64,000 nucleotides of DNA from Liolophura sinensis (Eukaryota > Mollusca > Polyplacophora > Chitonida > Chitonidae). Shown in pieces: positions 10,506 to 22,667 of this stretch. Numbering within the stretch: position 1 is the stretch's first letter; the number at the start of each line of letters is the position of its first letter. The notes under the pieces are model-generated. The model was not told the DNA's origin, did not search any database, and saw only the letters and a list, made by a program, of their open reading frames with translations. The stretch is taken from contig NC_088295.1 in NCBI RefSeq assembly GCF_032854445.1, positions 39,853,385-39,917,384 of the forward strand, given 5' to 3'. The translations under genes were made by a program, and so were the position numbers.

Positions 10506-11064
10506 TATCTGGACGTCTGTGGACAAACGAGATGAACAAGTTTCCAAGTTAATTCGACAAGTAAAGGTCATAACAAGGTATCATATAGTCAGCAAGTAAT
10601 GTAGCCAAAGGATATTGTATATAGCTGGAACATCACTTGACCGCTTAGGAGTTGCAATTATTTTTTTGAAACCGTTTGCTGCCTTCTTTAGGGGATAGCA
10701 TTCGTTCTCCTTGGAATTGGCAAAATGTAATTGGCAATGAAGCTAATCCTCATGTACGTGAACAGTTAGAATAAAATCCTATTTGAGTCAATTTGACATG
10801 AAACACAGTTTCACCAATTACATGTGACCATTTGCCAACTATCTTGCCGTCGTTGCTGCACTAGTTTTGCTCTCCATGCTAATTAGCTCTGTCTACATGT
10901 CAGCTATCTGTTTATTTATTTCTTTAGAGAGTCGTGAGGCCTTACAGATCTGACAACAATAGACTGTCTATATGACTCTCATGTGCCCGTTTGCCCATGC
11001 AGTCTATAGTTCATCGAAGATCACTTCTCTTCCATCAATACGGGTTGGATATTTGTTCCAAATC
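10506..11064. other. Spacer upstream of the EF-hand pseudogene
   Basis: No gene or clear repeat was recognised. By analogy with copies A and B it may contain a dead promoter and exon 1, but no convincing donor was found. Confidence 0.4.
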
Positions 11065-11168
11065 AGCCAGCGATGGTCGTGGGTTTCCCCGTCTTGTGAT
11101 CCAACCATTTTGTCCCACCATATAAAGCTGGTCGTGAAATATTCTTGAGTAGGACGTAAAACATCACT
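11065..11168 (+). mobile_element. SINE family A, decayed 3' fragment
   Basis: GCGATGGTCGTGGGTTTCCC is followed by CCCACCATATAAAGCTGGTC and GTGAAATATTCTTGAGTA, with internal deletions compared with intact copies. The (AATA)n end is absent. Confidence 0.75.
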
Positions 11169-11199
11169 TGTATTCCTTTATGTAATGGGTATATATCTA

Positions 11200-11320
11200 C
11201 ATCACGTGGAAAAGTTCGCCAGTAGCTTGCCAAAGATCGGTGGTTTGCTCCGAGCACTCCTTTATCCATAAATGTGACTGTTGTTACATATTTAAGCGAA
11301 AATTCTTGAGCGGCAATCTG
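11200..11320 (+). mobile_element. SINE fragment, family C in this window
   Basis: CTTGCCAAAGATCGGTGGTT, GAGCACTCC and a tail AAGCGAAAATTCTTGAGCGG match the fragment at 35290-35480 in order and spacing. It lies just after a family A fragment. Confidence 0.6.
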
Positions 11321-11847
11321 GTTCATATGTTTTATGGGTTCGAGGCAATATAAGTGCCCAGTAAAGCACCGATCATTATTTTACGGATAATCTCAGAACT
11401 GAAAGCCGGGGTCGAGCAAGCGAGAGGCGGGATCTGTAATTTGCTACTATTTGAGTATCTACACGAAAAGAACTGGACAAAAAAAAAAACAAAACAAAAA
11501 AACAACGAGCAAAATTCACAATTTGCCAACTATCACACTGTCGTCGCTTCTCTGGTTTTACTCTCTTTTCTGTCGTCTTTTATATTGCCGAGGTATGTTC
11601 AATAGCCGGTCTTATTTAGATTATATTACGTTCATTACAAGCGGAGAACAGCCTCTTTAGTCAATGTGTCTGTCTATTACAAACGACGTGAAGAAGTATG
11701 TGCTCTTTATATCTATGGACGAATTTTCTGAATGTGTGCACACTGGGGTGATAGTGTTTGGTGTTTGAACTCAAGAGACATGTGTTGTTGCTGATAAATT
11801 CTGGGCTCGGTACCTGCATTTATATAGCAATAAGATTTATGTTTGTT

Positions 11848-11975
11848 TTTGATCGCCACATATCTTTACGAAGGTCGTCACATATTCTCATATATAACAC
11901 ATCTTCACGAAGGTCGTTATATATCTTCACGAAGATCGTTACATATTCTTACATATCACATATCTTTGCGAAGTC
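11848..11975. repeat. Short degenerate tandem repeat
   Basis: About five units share CACATATCTTYACGAAGGTC with variable joins of a few bases. The repeat is imperfect, with 22-32 bp spacing. Confidence 0.65.
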
Positions 11976-13802
11976 CTGGATACCAAGTTCCTTTTCATTG
12001 TCAACTGAGGAGGAGTACAGTAGATGAATACAGACCAAGTGGTTTTGGAAGCTTTCTTTTTGAATTCGTTAAAAATGAAAAGACTAAACGGTTTCACCAG
12101 CGAAGACACAATTAAATGCCTGTTATACGCCAGATTTAAAGTACACAAATGAATGTGTTGACCTTCATAGGCCTACCTTCCACCAAGATATGCAGCTAAT
12201 GTTCAAAGTACGTCCGCCGACCAAGTCATCAGATGCGTTGTGAATCATTAAGCAAGCTACAAATGAGGCGACATTTCCCGACACGTTTCTTTAATTGGTA
12301 AAGTGACAAGACAATAACCGCAAAGTTTAGCAGTGACGGCATTGTAATGGCGATTGCATCGAAGTTTCTAAACACGCCGTTAGCATGAACCCATAACATT
12401 AATTGTTTCTCAAGCATATAACAGTTGCCGACATGCATAATAAACTCCCACTGTTGGAACATGTGCATGTAATACAGTGTATGTATAAAAATCCAAAGAC
12501 TGCTCCTACCTGTTTACCTGTTTTACAGGATTGTCTTAGCCACCCAGCAAGCTGGCGCCTGGTATAACGATGGCAGCACCGTACCTATGACGAGAAGCTC
12601 AAACAAGCGTGTCAGTTATAAGAGGTCTACGTCAAGGTCTGAGGGTTGCATGTATGAATAAGCTAGATATATATAGGCCACTATAATGATTGATTCAGTC
12701 TAGTTACGCTTGCGGTCGCCACGATATGGCTGAAATATTGCGGCTGGTTATATTTTGTGCAATGAAGTATATAAATTTTCATATATAACTGCACTATGGG
12801 GTGGTACGCTATAGACATACACAGTAGTTAATGTACAGCTCGCCATTCGCAGGGGTATATGGCCCTTTGGTTACAAAATACTGCTATGAGCGAATGAATA
12901 GCCATGAATTTCAAAAACATTAGTCTTTGAATCTGGTAGTTCACAGAGGCAGCGTGATAACCGTCATATTGTCTCAACAGTCGATGAAGTTATCACCCTT
13001 ATAATAGACACTATCGCCTTTATGACAGACGATGTGCGCTTGGATCGGAAGACTTTGTTGTGCAATGGCGGTTTATGCTTCTAGTGCGCTATTAATGCAT
13101 GGCTTAACTGGAATTTTTTGAGTATTTTTTTGTACAAAATATTGCATATACTAGGTTTGAGGGAGAGTGCTTCGCGAAGTTTGAACTAAGAAGGATAGAC
13201 GACGCGTGAATCGAGGCTCGTGGCTTGTTACTAATTACAAGAATCTTGCAAACTTATGACAGATGTATAATAACCAACAGGCTACACCTTAAGCACCAAA
13301 CATAAAACCTACCGTTAACACTTTGTTATGTACGAAATGAATTTAAAAAAAAAACAAAAAAAACAACAACAACAAAAAAAAACACACTTGTTAATGAAGT
13401 CTAACCTATAGGTTAGACTGTGTTTCTCTTTATATATTTATGTCTGTGTCTGTCCTTTTAAGGGCGTATACTTGACTGATCTGCCGGAAGCGGTTCTTTC
13501 GGTGCGAAACGAGTATACATTACAAGTCTGTAATGAAATTTCCTCATTGGTTTGTGATACGTGATTTTACATTCGAAGGAGTGATTTCGTATGGGCCGTT
13601 AAGCTAGCAAAGCGTTCTTGCAACAGATAATAAACGTGGTTTAATGTTTAATTTTAACATACTTAAACATGTTTATGTAACAACCGATCATAAGACCGAT
13701 TTATAATGTTAATTATATGCATTGGAATATTTAAATGACCCCCTTTGAATCCATTTAATTTACTACATAAATGACAGCATTTATGCTATAAATATATGAA
13801 TT

Positions 13803-13850
13803 TATAAAATATTCCATGTACTTATAAAATATTCCATGTACTTATAAAAT
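13803..13850. repeat. 20-bp tandem repeat, 2.4 units
   Basis: The unit TATAAAATATTCCATGTACT is repeated exactly 20 bp apart, with a partial third unit. Confidence 0.85.
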
Positions 13851-14167
13851 AAATCCATCCATTTATGAAACAAACGCCTGTATTTAAAAAATAAAGACAT
13901 CTTGAACATGTTAAACGTTGGCAGTTATTATAGTGTACCTCCCATTGCAGGACTTAGCTATAAACAGGGGAAACTTAATTTGGGAACATTAACCTGCCAT
14001 TGTCCAAGTCAAGTATATAATAGGTGTTATCCACACTGCATTTGAACGAGTAGAGTACAACCATAACCTTTCCATCACAGAAAGGAAACATTTTGAAGGA
14101 GTTTGTCCCTGAGCCGTTCAAGCTCGACACAAACCGACTGTTATATATCGTGCTACAATATGATTTG

Positions 14168-14320
14168 ATTTATTTATTTATTTATTTCATTGAAGTTCTA
14201 CGCTATTCTAAAGAAAATTTCACTTATACGCCGGTGTCGGGAAGCAACTGTTTCCGATGGGAAACTTACAGATTGCTGTCAGACCTTCCCACATATGAGA
14301 GGAAGCCATCCTGAGCTGTC
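14168..14320 (-). mobile_element. SINE family A, decayed, inverted
   Basis: Read on the minus strand it contains the body and tail of family A with many changes. On the plus strand this appears as TTTATTTATTTATT, TTTCACTTATACGCCG, GTCAGACCTTCCCACAT and GAGGAAGCC. Confidence 0.75.
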
Positions 14321-14582
14321 TACAGCATGAATGTCTACAATAAAAGGGTGAATGATATCTCGCAATGATAGTTTATCATTATACCTTATTGTCCTTCATT
14401 ATTGACGGCCAGATGACTTTAACATCCAATAAAATCAAGAATAGGTAATATTATAAGACACTAGTGATGGTATGCATCTTCCTGCACATAAATGGAGAAC
14501 GAGTGTGAAAACACTATATAATATAGTTGACGTAATAAACGCTATATAATATAGCTGAAATGTAACAAACAGTGTGCACTTG

Positions 14583-15016
14583 ATGAATTTATTTATTTAT
14601 CTGGTTGATTGTTTTATGCCGTACTCAAGAATTTTCCACTTATACATCAACGGCCATCATTATTGTGGGAGGAAACCGGGAAGAACCCGGAAAGCCGCAC
14701 TAATGAATTCACGAACCGTGCAGAAAATACAAAATTATACCCAGCTCTTAACATTAAAATTGAATTCAGCACATAGTCAAACGACACACTTTCACTGGGC
14801 TTATAGTTTTGCTTCTTTACAGAATCGTAAGATACTCTCAGCCAGACGTCGTAGGGGGAAGCTCACAAGCATCCGCAAATTTCTGGAAGACTTCCCCACG
14901 TACAGCCGGAAAGGAAACCAGCATGAACTGAACATGAGCTCACAGCGACCGTAATGTGAGAGGTTCATGGGTCATTGCGCCGCGATTGCACGCTAACCAC
15001 CGCGGCCACGAAGGTA
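14583..15016 (-). mobile_element. SINE family A, inverted, split by a 165-bp insertion
   Basis: The tail half (14583-14692, with the CGTACTCAAGAATTTTCCAC block) and the head half (14857-15016, with ACTTCCCCACGTACAGCC and the tRNA-like head) are in the right order and orientation. They are separated by about 165 bp of sequence unlike the SINE. The insert shows no inverted ends and is not recognised. Confidence 0.8.
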
Positions 15017-16040
<1,024 letters not shown>

Positions 16041-16336
16041 ACGTACTTCTGGTGTATATACTGCAGTTGATATAGCAATGCCAACGTTATTTTCTTCAAT
16101 TCTTCACGGTATTTATGCTGACTTTCACAATGATATCACAAGAATAATTCCTAAACTTATAGGATTGATTCGATTCACAAAATACAGACCACAGAATTCT
16201 GAATATATAGAGCTGTGAATGAATTATACTCCAGAACTTTTTCCAAGATCTGTCTAGTTTTTATTAGGCCTACTAGTACCCTCCTCTTGCAAAACCGGAT
16301 TCAAGAGATAGCCATTATTATCACTGGGCATTGTTT

Positions 16337-16518
16337 TTAACGCAGGATCGCAAAAATACTCATACTTGTGGATTCCCTTTCTGGGTCATTTGCACTGCTC
16401 ATGGAGGAGATTTTGTCGGCAATGGCAACCGGCTCTTCTCTGGTTATGTAGCAGTCTTTGTTTAGATCAAAGAAATGAAATGCCTTTCTTTGGTTTTGTT
16501 GGTTTCTAAGGATACCAT
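16337..16518 (-). pseudogene. EF-hand (SCP-like) relic, copy D: N-terminal hand only
   Basis: On the minus strand an ATG at 16516-16518 opens MVSLETNKTKE. After a one-base frameshift the sequence continues AFHFFDLNKDCYITREE and IADKIS, clearly the first EF-hand of the SCP-like family in this window (compare FRFFDLDKDGILTREE and IAHKIS in copy B). The loop Gly at position 6 is Cys, which would impair calcium binding. The similarity stops after about 45 codons at a TAA (16337-16339), and the other three hands are absent. An acceptor-like CTTAG precedes the ATG. It is a truncated, frameshifted fourth copy. Confidence 0.82.
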
Positions 16519-16944
16519 TTTAACGACTAAGTATAGAAAAAAAAGTAAGAATGAAATTGCTGCGAAGGCCAAATGAAATAAGCGTTTAGGAAGGAAAAGA
16601 TGTAAAAAAAAAAGAAAGAATTATGTAACATACCCAGTAACAGCCGGTAAAATGTGATTTCTAATAACTCTCCACATGGGAAGATGCTCTTCCTCGAATG
16701 ATCACAATAGAATCAATATACACAAACTGCAAAGGAGTCTCGAATTCCAACGGGTTTCATTATAGATACATAAAATTCAAAAGAGTTTCTTTTGTCAATA
16801 TAGATATACCACAAGAGTGAAACACTCTTGATTGCACAGCTACTTCACTTTGATTGGACTTATTGAGTGACCTTGAATCATACAGCTTCGGTATTGTTTG
16901 ATGTCTTGTTGTTTCTCCGTGATAGGATGATGTATAAAGGCTTA
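16519..16944. other. Spacer, no gene recognised
   Basis: A-rich tracts occur near 16530-16615. Nothing else was recognised. Confidence 0.45.
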
Positions 16945-18015
16945 CAATTTGACAGAATCATTCTGTTATCAAACCCTTTTATAACGCATGCTAATAGATA
17001 TTTGTTTTACATGGCCGACAATAGTATTCTTCAAGTAACAAACCCTTCTTCAGCATCCCAACAGATACTGGCTTTACAAGGCCCACAATCCGACAGAACC
17101 CTATCAGTTATCAAGCCCTTGTACAGCATCCTAACAGATGAGGGCTTTGCAAGGCCCGCAGTCTGACAGAATCCTTTGGTTACCAAACCCCTGCACAGCA
17201 TCCTAATGGATAATGGCTTCACAAAGCACACAATCTGACAGAATCCTTTGGTCACCAAACCCTTGCACAGCATCTTAATGGATATTAATCACAAGGCACA
17301 CAGTCTAACAGAATCCTTCCTATATCAAACTCTGGTACAGCGTCCTGACAGATATTGGCTTTAGAGGGCCCACAATCTGACTGAATCCTTCGGTTAAAAA
17401 ATCCTTGTACAGATATTGGCTTTACAAGGAACACAATCTGAAAGAATCCTTCGGTTATCAAATCCTTGTATAGCATCCTAATAGATAATGGTTTTTCAAC
17501 GCCCACAATCTGACAGAGCCTTTCGGTTATCCAACCCTTACACAGCATCCTAGCAGATAATGGCCTTTCAAGGCTCCCAACCTCACAGAACCCTTCGGTT
17601 ATCCAACCCTTGTACACCATCCGAACAGATATTGGCTTTTCAACGCCCAGAGTCTGACAGAATCCTTCGGTTATCAAATCCTTTTACAGCATCCTAACAG
17701 ATATTGGCTTTTCAACGCCAACAATCTGACAGAACCCTTCGGTTATCCAACCCTTGTACACCATTCTAGCAGATAATGCCTATTTTCAAGGCTCACTACC
17801 TGACAGAATCCTTCCGATATCAAACCCCTGTACACCATCCTAACATCCATCGCCCAAAATCTATACCGAAGTCCTTTGGTTACGAAACCCTTTTAAAGCA
17901 TTTTAATAGATAATGGCTTTGCGAGGCCCACAATCTGAAGGAATCCTTCGGTTATCAAGCCCTTGTAAAACACCCTAACATAAAATGGCTACAGATGGCC
18001 GGCCCATGCACAATT
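16945..18015. repeat. 72-bp satellite-like tandem array, about 15 units
   Basis: The consensus contains CTGACAGAATCCTTCGGTTA, CAAACCCTTGTACAGCATCC and AACAGATATTGGCTTTACAA followed by GGCCCACAAT. The CTGACAGAA landmark recurs near 17092, 17165, 17237, 17307, 17379, 17440, 17512, 17584, 17656, 17728, 17802, 17863 and 17937, mostly 72 bp apart, with two units shortened to 61 bp. The minus strand stays open over several units (17285-17677 and 17031-17273), giving a repeated 24-residue peptide with GLITEGFCQ and EKPISVRML. Stops and shortened units interrupt it, so it is treated as non-coding. Confidence 0.93.
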
Positions 18016-19356
18016 TCATTGGGTTACACATCAGTGAGTTTAGTTGTATGGCCGAGTTTTACTTAGCTTGTAGGCCTATCATGACCCATGGCACATATCT
18101 TTATTCCCGCCTGTGTGGGCTGTAACGTTAGCGGGAGTTGTAGTGCTGACAAAACTATATGCATGACCTCTTTTTAAATAACATATACATGTATACACGT
18201 TATACAAGCGATGATTTGCCAACCTATTAATTATTCTGTATACATTTCCACGTGTACATGTTCATGTATGTTTCCATTTACATGTGATATCCAGCACTAC
18301 ATACGTAGAATTGCTATGCCCTTCTTATATCCATGAATGTTTGGAAAACAAGAGGATCAGTATATATACATGTAGGCCTACAGCTTTCTTGAACATATAA
18401 ATGCTATAGCAACTGTATTAACTATGATAAGGTAACCGCCTCCGGTCACTCCGGCTTGATGATAAGTATTTTACTTCCAATTTATATAGATTTGCTGGGC
18501 TGATGTATTGGATGAATGCTCTACACTGTACTTGTAAAGCCATTGTTTCACATGAAAACCATCGATGATAGAAATTGATGTGTGTTATCATTAAAAGTCA
18601 TGGATTCCAATGATTTTGTCGTTTTTTCATTAGCCAAAAGGTCACACGGTTTACAACCATGCAGTCACATTTTACACTCTTTTGATACAGAAAAACATTA
18701 ATCGCATGTGTACAAAATCGCCAGAGTGAAAATCACGGCGGGTGCTTAATTAAGTTCTTTGTGTATATATGTACTACGTGACTGCATGCGGTCGGGTTTA
18801 GGGCTGGAGGAAACCGTGCAGGAAAAGGTTGTAAGCCTATATAGGAAACCTACTCACCTCAGCATGTATAGGGCGCCTATATAGCGGCAAACCTGCAGAT
18901 GTGTCCTAAAGCCGCTGCCCGGAGCCATCTATACCAGGAGCTGGGAGTATGGATTCCTATATACATGTGAGATCAAAACTGAGATATAGCTATAGGGCCT
19001 ATATAGACCAAGCATATGCATCTAGCTGGCCATCAGCGAGGGATCACTTTCGTCATTGTCAGGCCGCGCAAATGTTCGTTTTACAAGCAGAATGAATATT
19101 TTTTGAATGTCGGAGGAGAGAATAAAAATAAAACTGAAAAATCATCTGGGCCTAATCTGTGAGAAAACATGGACTGTCCCAGCGATTACCCATGTTAAAA
19201 ACAACATTTATTTAATCGGAGCCTTGAAAAACAGGAAAATCACACAAAACCCCGTTAAGATCAGGCAAATAAAAGTATGGATTTTCGATTTTATTTTTAT
19301 TTCATTTTTAAATTTCCTTGTGTCGGCTTGTCGATAAAACACTAAATAAACTAATT
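18016..19356. other. Intergenic, no gene recognised
   Basis: AT-rich sequence with frequent TATATAGG and ACATGTA motifs. No exon-like signal or repeat array was seen. Confidence 0.5.
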
Positions 19357-19373
19357 AAGTTGGTGTGGTCTGA

Positions 19374-19424
19374 AGTGAAATGATGGACCTGATGGTATAA
19401 AAGGTTGCAGCTTATACAAAATTA

Positions 19425-19516
<92 letters not shown>

Positions 19517-20627
19517 GAAGTATACGTATGGTTAATGTAGTCAGATTTGCACAAGCATTAAAAATTTCTTGGATGAGAAAGATACTTGCTGAAACACAAA
19601 AATGGCGAAATGTGAGCTTAAAATCCGAGGACTTTAAATACTTATTCACCGTTGGCAGTGCGTATACGACAATCTTTGAAAAATCCCTTTTGGCTCGGTA
19701 TCTTAAAGGCATGGGGAGAAATTCTACGAGAAAATAAAACAGACATTACCCTCAAAATCTTTGGGTGATATAATTTGTATTTTAAATACCCAACATACCC
19801 ATACATAAAACAATAGTATGACCGTAATGTTCGATATCAAACAGATCTAATAAATCAAGCAGGACAGAGCACCTTTTTGGACTACAATGAAGTATTAGCA
19901 AGTACCAGAATGCAGACATGTGCAAAGATGTTGATCTTATTACACCAGCATTCCTTTTTTCATTTCAAATCTTGGTAAGAGAAAAAAAGCAGGCAGGATT
20001 TTATACGATATCTTACTGAAAAGAACCGCAGAACAAAAATATCAAAATTGGAAAAATGTAAACGTAAGAAAGCGTGACGTTTTTATTGTCGCTTTCCACG
20101 TATTGTTCTCGGTGTACAAAAATGAAAGACTTCAAATATAAGCTTTTACAATTCCAACCAGTACATATCTTCATACAAATGGACAAAAGTCATGCGATAC
20201 TTGCGATTATTGTAAGCAAAATAAAGAAAGAATAGAGCACTTATTCTTAGAGCGTTCAATTGTTCAGCATTTTTTGGATCAATACGAAAACTGGATCAAA
20301 ACTAACGGTGGATTGCAAGATAAACTAACAAAAGAAAAACTGATTTTTGGATGGGATAAAAGTATACCTGTTTTAAATTCTTTGGTGTAAAAAAAAGTAT
20401 ATTATGAATAACACAGCCAAATACGAACACATCTGTTTTACATACTTCATAAAGAATATGTGTCCCAATACTATAATGCAGAGAAGTATATACCGAAAAG
20501 AGCATTAAACGAAAAATGGGCTATGTTTCGGAATTTTTCCGAACACGTGCAGTGAGACACATTGGAATACATGTTAACAACCTTATTTCTCCTTGGTAAC
20601 AAAATGGTCTTCTGATTGGTGGGGGGA
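19374..20627 (+). mobile_element. Decayed non-LTR retrotransposon (ORF2 3' end)
   Basis: The plus strand encodes disconnected pieces resembling the region after the reverse transcriptase of CR1/jockey-type LINEs. These are a segment with ALKISWMRKIL and W near 19570-19600, a Cys cluster C-x2-C-x2-C followed by EHLFLE (about 20193-20252), and a Trp/Lys-rich stretch (ENWIKTNGG, LIFGWDKSIP) ending in a stop near 20390. Several frameshifts and stops separate the pieces, and no polymerase domain is present. A (TA)n tract fills 19431-19513. A 17-bp direct repeat, AAGTTGGTGTGGTCTGA, occurs at 19357-19373 and 20628-20644. It could be the target-site duplication of a 5'-truncated insertion. The clade is uncertain. 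Confidence 0.72.
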
Positions 20628-20644
20628 AAGTTGGTGTGGTCTGA

Positions 20645-22073
20645 CATGAATATAGGCGCATTATAGCTGTATTCATACATTATTTTTACAGGTACAAATT
20701 ACTAGGAGACCTATATACTACAGGGCTCAGCGTTTGGGGTGATCGGTGGGTATATAGCATTCTTATTAGTAAATGTCAATCACATGTAGACTATGTATGG
20801 TTTTTAATTGGACAAATGAAAGAACCAATCACCAGATCGATTTCCTCAAAATATATATTGCATGCATGCAGTAGTCTAGTAGACATATTAATACAAATGA
20901 GGTAGGTATAGGCCTACTTGACTACAGCGAAAGGCCATGTATATCTCGAATGGTAAACATTTTCTTTTTTTTGTAGTAAGTCTATCTTTCTTTAAGAAAA
21001 CAGCAAACAATTAAACAAACAAAATTCCCCCTCCCCCTACAAACACACAGTTTTGAAAAATGGATTGAAATAGGCCTGAGATGGGCAGCAGAGTAAGATG
21101 GGTTATTTCTGGTATTTTGTTGATAGATGTAAATGCAATGGACATATCGCTATGATGTTGGCCATGACCTCAAATGACCAAATAGAGCTCGACACATTTA
21201 TTCAGTGATGCGTGAAAAGTGCTGTTGGCGCACGCCCAATTTGACCCTTTGACCTGACGTAGAACAAACCTTAGCATAGAACTGGATTGAACCGGTTGTT
21301 GTTGTCGCAGAACGCTGGTAGGATGGGGACACGGTAATCTCTCAGCAGACATGGTTTGAATGTAAGTGTCCTAGTTAAAAGATTATGCTATCAAATAAAA
21401 GATAACTCTTTGAGTTTTATGCTCGTCGTAGTTTGATAGCAGGTCGCCTCTGCAGAAATGGAAACTTCATACTTGTTTCTGTACGAATGACGCACGTGTT
21501 CTCCAGGTGTATTGGTCCGGGTCCAGATGTCGTTATCGATTATGTATATACAAAATCTTGCATAAACAAAGTCGGGATATATAACGTTTATGTTGCTCTT
21601 TTGTACAGTGGTAGAGGATATGGCAGTTAAAAATAAAGAATATGTTTGCCCTTTTGTCATCAGTCGGTGCACCCCTTAGATGTTCATTGCGAAACAGTGA
21701 AGGGCTGTTTCCAGGGGTTCATAGAAGTCATTTTTCCACGTCCAAATAGCGAAAACAGAATCCATTGTCTTAAAAAATTGTGTCCATTTGGGTAGTGATG
21801 TGAAGATAACTGGTCCTTATGGGTACATATCTGCCTAGATGTACATATAAATATGCAAAGTCAAGTACATCAGTAAGTTTAGAATGAGATTATTAACTAT
21901 ACGTGCATTTCCTTCGAAAAACGTGTCCTTACGAGTAGCGGTATGAATATAGCAAGTCATTATGGGTACACTCCAGTCAGTGAAATAAATTTTACTAAAA
22001 CAGGGAAGCAGAAAAAGCTGTGAAAATAGTAAATATTTAAAGTCTAAAATTAACTGTAAAATAAGTTCTTATT
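20645..22073. other. Intergenic, no gene recognised
   Basis: No supported coding exon, array or SINE was seen. There are short A- and C-rich tracts near 20990-21050. Confidence 0.5.
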
Positions 22074-22300
22074 CTATTTGTATTTATATATTTATTTCCT
22101 CTAGATGTTTTGTCTTCTCATAACGTTTCTGCACTTCTGTATATGATTGAGTAAATTCAGTCCTTGCCGGTAACTCTGTTGTGGTGCTATTTGTGTTTAT
22201 ATATTTATTTCCTCTAGATGTTTTGTCTTCTCATAACGTTTCTGCAATTCTGTATATGATTGAGTAAATTCGGTCCTTGCTGGTAACTCTGTTGTTGTGC
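22074..22300. repeat. 113-bp tandem duplication
   Basis: Two adjacent copies, offset by 113 bp (22074 and 22187), share nearly all bases, including TTTATTTCCTCTAGATGTTT and TGATTGAGTAAATTC. They differ by a few substitutions, so the duplication is fairly recent. Confidence 0.92.
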
Positions 22301-22415
22301 TTTAGTAGAACCTTCCATCCAACTGTCCGCCTATAACATCTACTAACTGAAGGAAAAATTATATAACACATAATTATAATCGATGAACATTGCAGTCATT
22401 GTTATATGTTATATT

Positions 22416-22667
22416 GGGCCTCCGTGGCTCAGTTGGTTAGCGCACTAGCGCAGTGTAATGACCCAGGAGCCTCTCACCAATGCGGTCGCTGTGAGTTCAA
22501 GTCCAGGTCATGCTGGCTTCCTCTCCGCTCGTAAGTGGGAAGGTCTTCCAGCAACCTGTGGATGGTTGTGGTGAGCCTGGTTTCCTCCCACCATAATGCT
22601 GGCCGCCGGCGTATAAGTGAAATATTCTTGAGTACGCCATAAAACGCCAATCAGATAAATAAAAAAA
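22416..22667 (+). mobile_element. SINE family A, full length
   Basis: It starts GGGCCTCCGTGGCTCAGTTG with intact A-box and B-box (GAGTTCAAGTCC) and runs to the ATAAGTGAAATATTCTTGAG tail and an A-rich end. One body segment after GATGGTTGTGG is deleted. Confidence 0.93.

Larger units (their letters stand above)
11321..14167. other. Intergenic, no gene recognised
   Basis: Contents seen are an A-rich tract at 11480-11505, the short tandem repeats listed separately (11848-11975 and 13803-13850), an A/C-rich tract at 13346-13385 and a perfect 22-bp palindrome at 13398-13419. Open frames here are short and resemble nothing known. Confidence 0.5.

Noticed and set aside
16945-18015. CRISPR-like array (regular repeats)
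   Set aside because: The units are contiguous tandem repeats with no unique spacers, in a eukaryotic setting. The same reasoning rejects the other arrays.
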